Of a stretch of DNA of 64,000 nt, positions 60,509 through 64,000 are shown piece after piece (the first letter of the stretch is position 1; each line of letters begins with the position of its first letter). The position numbers and the translations under genes are program-made. A model generated the notes under the pieces. The model did no database searches. It was given only the letters and a program-made list of their open reading frames with translations, and was not told the origin of the DNA. Location: positions 1,736,001 through 1,800,000 of the forward strand of contig NZ_CP090439.1 in the NCBI RefSeq assembly GCF_021441885.1, in the 5' to 3' direction. This DNA comes from Vibrio maritimus. GTDB taxonomy: Bacteria; Pseudomonadota; Gammaproteobacteria; Enterobacterales; Vibrionaceae.

Positions 60509-61396
60509 ATGTCGGTATCGATTACACTAGAAGCATTGACTATTCTTGATGCAATAGAGCGCAGAGGCTCGTTCGCTGCTGCAGCCGGCGAGTTTGATCG
60601 CGCTACGTCTTCTCTGAGTTATCAAATGCAAAAGCTTGAGCAAGACTTGGACATCATGATTTTTGATCGCTCAGGGCACAAAGCGACCCTTACAGAGGCG
60701 GGCAAACTCATCTTGGAAAGAGGGCGAGTGATACTGCAAGCCACTGAGAGCATGATCAATGAGGCTAGGTTGATTGCTAATGGATGGGAGCTAGACCTAA
60801 CCATTGCTTACGACAGCATTATTCCGGTGAACAACTTCTTTGATCTGGTCGACAAGCTAGGAATGGTCAGTAAAACTCGTATCAAGCTTGAAGAGGAAGT
60901 GCTGGCAGGATGCTGGGAGTCACTCAATGAAGGTCGCTGTGATCTTCTAGTCTGCCCGCAGCCTGAAGTCTTGCCACAAGGTGTTAAAGCGGAAAAGCTT
61001 GGCGAAATGTCAATGACATGGGTAGCGGCTTCCGATCATTATGTCCATAAGCGAAAAGGGGACTTCGACAGTGACGCTCGAAGTAAATACCGTGTTATTG
61101 CGATAGCCGACACTGCAAGGGAGCAACCAGCGCTGAGCGTTAACATCTTAGAGAAGCAACCTAGATTGACCGTTTCCAACCTAGATGCGAAGGTTGAAGC
61201 TTTAATTTCTGGCTTGGGCATCGGAACTCTCCCAACACAAGTCGCTGAGAAGTTGATCCAGCAAGGTTCACTTAAACAAATAGCAAACACTGAAGTCGCA
61301 AAGATTGATGTTGTTTTAGCATGGAAACGCAACAACATCGGTGAAGCTAAGTCATGGTGTATACGACACCTGACAAAAGAGTGGGATCTAAAATAG
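60509..61396 (+). CDS. LysR-family regulator divergent from the heme receptor
   Basis: 295 residues. The HTH is ALTILDAIERRGSFAAAAGEFDRATSSLSYQMQKLE, followed by the R-S-G-H-K-A-T-L-T-E-A-G wing and the effector domain. The LTIAYDSIIPVNNFF and LGIGTLP segments fall in the periplasmic-binding-like fold. It is divergent from the TonB receptor, so it may regulate it in addition to Fur, or another target. AAAAGGA precedes the ATG. The stop lies inside a short hairpin (61392-61415) that could act as terminator. Confidence 0.9.
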   Translation: MSVSITLEALTILDAIERRGSFAAAAGEFDRATSSLSYQMQKLEQDLDIMIFDRSGHKATLTEAGKLILERGRVILQATESMINEARLIANGWELDLTIAYDSIIPVNNFFDLVDKLGMVSKTRIKLEEEVLAGCWESLNEGRCDLLVCPQPEVLPQGVKAEKLGEMSMTWVAASDHYVHKRKGDFDSDARSKYRVIAIADTAREQPALSVNILEKQPRLTVSNLDAKVEALISGLGIGTLPTQVAEKLIQQGSLKQIANTEVAKIDVVLAWKRNNIGEAKSWCIRHLTKEWDLK

Positions 61397-61415
61397 GGGC
61401 GTTTTCGCCCCTATT
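61392..61415 (+). terminator. Hairpin overlapping the LysR stop codon
   Basis: AATAGGGGCG / CGCCCCTATT with a TTTT loop; the stop codon is in the 5' arm. No long U-tract follows. Confidence 0.55.
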
Positions 61416-61447
61416 GTCACTTCAAAACTGAACTCACGAACTTAGCT

Positions 61448-64000
61448 TTACAGCTTGAGTACCATATCTGCAACGCCATCTTCGAACTGTACGTCTAGTT
61501 CAAACCCTAGTTTCTGAGCTAGGGTTAACATGCCTCTGTTTGTCGGCATTGTCATACCAGAGATTTGCCTGGTCTGTTTATTTTTACAGTAGTCGATGAT
61601 TTTGTTCATGAGTATACGACCTAGACCATTTCCTTTTAGATCGGAGCGAATCAGGATGGCAAACTCCGCATCACTGTTATCGGGTGTGACCAGCACTCTT
61701 GATACACCAATAATATGCGGAGTTTTGTGGCTCAGGTCGACGGCGACAAACGCCATTTCTCGGTCGTAGTCAATTTGAGTTAGATTGGCGAGCGCTTCAT
61801 GATTAAACTCCCCAACATCGGAGAAGAAACGCTTATACAAATCTTCTTTCGTCACGTTATTGATAAAGTCGGCGTGGTATGGTTCATCTTCTGGTCTAAT
61901 AGGGCGAAGTAATACTCTAGTCTCATCACGAAGCGTCAAAACCTGTTCCATCTCAGTTGGATACGGGCGGATCGCGAGTCTAGCTTGTGGGTCTCCTTCA
62001 AAGCGTTTTATGACTACCGACGCATCTAAGATAGTAATGTCGTCGCCATTGAGTAGAAGTGGATGTATATCGAGCTCATGAATCTCCGGACAGGCAACAA
62101 CGACTTGCGATATCTTCACTAAAAATCCAGCGAGTTTCGCAAGGTTTATTGTGTTAGTCGACTGCTGAAATTTGAGCACACCTTTATTGATGGCGTTAAT
62201 GATCAGATATCGAGCCAGTGCCATGTTTAGTGGAGGCAATGCTGTCACCGCCTCTTTGGCGATGTTCCAATCCGACCCGCCTTGGCCAATAAAAATAGCA
62301 GGGCCGAATGTAGGATCAGCTAGAACCTTTATCCTAATCTCTTGACCGCCTGCGACCTTAGCCATTTGTTGGACGGTCAGGCCTTCGATTCGAGCATCAG
62401 GGTAGGAGAGGCGGGTTCGGTCAAGGATAGATTGAGCGGCATTTGCGACTTCCTGAGAGTCTTTCAGGTTTAACATCACGCCATGAATATCAGACTTATG
62501 GGCAATATCGGGCGAGCGTAGTTTGACCGCAACAGGATAACCAATCTTATCGGCAAGATGTATTGCTTCCGTTGGCTCGTGAGCGAGCCAAGTGGGTAAC
62601 GTCGGCAGATTTAATAGATCAAAAAGTTGTTCACATACGTGAGATTCTAGAGCGGTCGAGCCTGTTGAATCAGGAAGTGCTGAAATATGTCCGGCTAACC
62701 AATCGTGCGCCTTATCGAGTTGTTCAGTGGTATAAGAGTCGGTGGTGGTGGGTGTCTCCATCAACTGCCATTGATTTCGGCGGTACTCTACGAGGTGCAT
62801 GAACGCTGTAACTGCACTTTCCGGCGTCCGATAGGTAGGGATCCCTTGTTTGGTAAACTGAAGTCTTGCTTCTTTTGCGGTAGCTTCGCCAGACCAGTTA
62901 GTGAGGATATTAAAGCGTTTGGACTTAGGGTGTTTTTGGACAGTCTCAATGATCTTTTGAGCAGTACTTGTCGACTCGGCCGTTGCTGAGGGGCTGTGCA
63001 TGATAAGTAACGCATCGATATCTTCGCTATCAAGAATAATCTGAGCCGCCTGACAATACCGATCAGACGTCGCATCACCTCCCAAGTCAATTGGGTTGGT
63101 TTTAGACCACGTTTTTGGGAGAACTGCGTCTAACGCCTCGATCGTATCAGTAGATAGCTGAGCGAGACTTCCGCCTTTATCAGCTAGGGTATCTAGCGCC
63201 ATTAAGGCTGGCCCCATACCATTAGTAATAACCGCTAAGCGCTCACCACGAAGTGGCACCGAATGAGTGAGTGTCTCAACCGCTGCAAACAGCTCATGAG
63301 TATTGTTAACCCTCAACATACCAGCTCTTTGAATCACAGAATCGTAAACAATATCGAAAGAAGAAGCGTTCGATGAGACATTTGGAGTACCCGTTTGATG
63401 ACGCCCAGCTTTGAGTACCAAGATTCGTCGATTTCGAGATGCCGCGCGCGCTGCAGAGAGGAAGCGACGCGCGTCCCTTATAGAGTCAACATAGAGGAGG
63501 ATTGCTTCGGTTTTACTATCCCGAGATAGATAATCAAGTATGTCATCGAAATCGACATCGCTACCGCTGCCAATAGAAATAAATGCTGAAAAACCTATCC
63601 CTTTGTCGTTTGCCCAATCTAGGATCGTTGTGCATACCGCCGACGATTGAGAGATAAATGCAAGTTTTCCTGGTAAGCAATCAACAGGAGAAAAAGAGGC
63701 ATTAAACTTTTGCCACGGAAGAAGAACCCCAAGGCTGTTAGGCCCGACGATTTTCATTCCGGCCTGCTGCGCTATCTGTAGGCACTTTTGCTCGATGGTA
63801 AGTTGTTCATCGTAGGGTACAGACATGTCCGACGCCATAATGATAGCAACCTTTACGCCTGCAATAGCGAGGTCATTAATAATGTCCACATTACGGTCGC
63901 CGCGGGTACACAAAATAGCGATATCTGGGATCAGCGGAAGTTCACTTATGGCGCGGTAGCAAAGTATTCCATTTACCGATTTGTATTTTGGATGTACGGG
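61448..64000 (-). CDS. pat: Protein lysine acetyltransferase Pat/YfiQ (3' part; start outside window)
   Basis: Large two-part enzyme: an NDP-forming acyl-CoA synthetase-like region followed by a C-terminal GNAT domain that acetylates lysines, the best-known target being acetyl-CoA synthetase. The frame stays open to the right edge (the TTG at 63913 is internal, preceded by P-D-I-A-I-L-C-T as in YfiQ), so about 850 of roughly 890 residues are present. Visible marks: V-G-P-N-S-L-G, A-F-I-S-Q-S-S-A-V, L-R-S-P-D-I-A-H-K-S, and in the GNAT part R-P-I-R-P-E-D-E-P, T-Q-I-D-Y-D-R-E-M-A-F-V-A and the acetyl-CoA loop R-S-D-L-K-G-N-G-L-G-R. Confidence 0.93.
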   Translation of the reverse strand, partial: PVHPKYKSVNGILCYRAISELPLIPDIAILCTRGDRNVDIINDLAIAGVKVAIIMASDMSVPYDEQLTIEQKCLQIAQQAGMKIVGPNSLGVLLPWQKFNASFSPVDCLPGKLAFISQSSAVCTTILDWANDKGIGFSAFISIGSGSDVDFDDILDYLSRDSKTEAILLYVDSIRDARRFLSAARAASRNRRILVLKAGRHQTGTPNVSSNASSFDIVYDSVIQRAGMLRVNNTHELFAAVETLTHSVPLRGERLAVITNGMGPALMALDTLADKGGSLAQLSTDTIEALDAVLPKTWSKTNPIDLGGDATSDRYCQAAQIILDSEDIDALLIMHSPSATAESTSTAQKIIETVQKHPKSKRFNILTNWSGEATAKEARLQFTKQGIPTYRTPESAVTAFMHLVEYRRNQWQLMETPTTTDSYTTEQLDKAHDWLAGHISALPDSTGSTALESHVCEQLFDLLNLPTLPTWLAHEPTEAIHLADKIGYPVAVKLRSPDIAHKSDIHGVMLNLKDSQEVANAAQSILDRTRLSYPDARIEGLTVQQMAKVAGGQEIRIKVLADPTFGPAIFIGQGGSDWNIAKEAVTALPPLNMALARYLIINAINKGVLKFQQSTNTINLAKLAGFLVKISQVVVACPEIHELDIHPLLLNGDDITILDASVVIKRFEGDPQARLAIRPYPTEMEQVLTLRDETRVLLRPIRPEDEPYHADFINNVTKEDLYKRFFSDVGEFNHEALANLTQIDYDREMAFVAVDLSHKTPHIIGVSRVLVTPDNSDAEFAILIRSDLKGNGLGRILMNKIIDYCKNKQTRQISGMTMPTNRGMLTLAQKLGFELDVQFEDGVADMVLKL

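Noticed and set aside
62563..63090. Overlapping open frames on both strands inside the Pat gene
   Set aside because: The Pat reading frame matches the YfiQ family through the entire region; the others are by-products of its codon usage.
1..64000. Search for CRISPR arrays, insertion sequences, integron attC sites, rRNA and prophage genes
   Set aside because: No regularly spaced repeats, transposase or integrase motifs, phage structural genes or rRNA sequence were recognised.

Overview
The window reads as chromosomal DNA of a marine gammaproteobacterium of the family Vibrionaceae, most likely Vibrio. The basis is the protein families and gene order: a T6SS operon laid out as I recall for the second T6SS of Vibrio parahaemolyticus, plus AroG, FabV, NfsB, MgsA, TorT/TorS, a MaoP/HdfR pair and a Pat-type acetyltransferase, all with gammaproteobacterial motifs. 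The species and the chromosome cannot be settled from the sequence alone. Coding density is high. I see no insertion sequence, prophage, CRISPR array or rRNA, and one tRNA.

Layout. (1) 1-9906: the end of a type VI secretion operon on the + strand: 3' part of tssH/clpV, a periplasmic solute-binding-like protein, an FHA protein, tssJ, tssK, tssL with an added SPOR domain, tssM, and a small Ser/Thr kinase. (2) 10159-13276: a complete TRAP transporter (binding protein, small and large permease), then a small 3D-domain protein. (3) 13886-20583: three consecutive divergent units, each an exported Ntn hydrolase of the bile-acid/penicillin V acylase family facing a paralogous LysR regulator. This is the most distinctive part of the window. 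(4) 20718-25354: nitroreductase NfsB, another LysR, tRNA-Ser(UGA) on the - strand, a MaoC-like hydratase and a FAN1-type nuclease. (5) 25491-36603: an M16 lipoprotein peptidase, aroG with a probable TyrR site and a structured leader, a small exported protein, a DnaJ-related protein, an ABC-class ATPase, an EAL phosphodiesterase, fabV and tesA. (6) 36602-42734: ybbA-ybbP, which begin on top of the divergent tesA start, an FAD oxidoreductase, galE and a 24-codon membrane-peptide gene. (7) 42978-47541: rimK with an M14-type deacylase and a RimB-like protease, maoP/hdfR, mgsA. (8) 47700-53028: torT/torS divergent pair and a Fic protein with a striking operator layout. (9) 53132-64000: cti with a small partner, an OFA-type MFS carrier, a small four-helix membrane protein, a TonB-dependent heme receptor with a Fur-like site and a divergent LysR, and the 3' part of a Pat/YfiQ protein acetyltransferase that leaves the window on the right.

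How parts work together. The T6SS genes encode the membrane complex (TssJLM), the baseplate link (TssK), the sheath-recycling ATPase (TssH), and a kinase plus FHA protein that could form a phosphorylation switch. In the hydrolase array each enzyme carries its catalytic cysteine directly behind a signal peptide, so it should become active only after export. Each has its own LysR, which suggests three separately induced responses to different amide substrates such as bile salts, acyl-homoserine lactones or penicillin-like compounds. The rim cluster pairs a glutamate ligase with two hydrolases that could reverse or trim its product.
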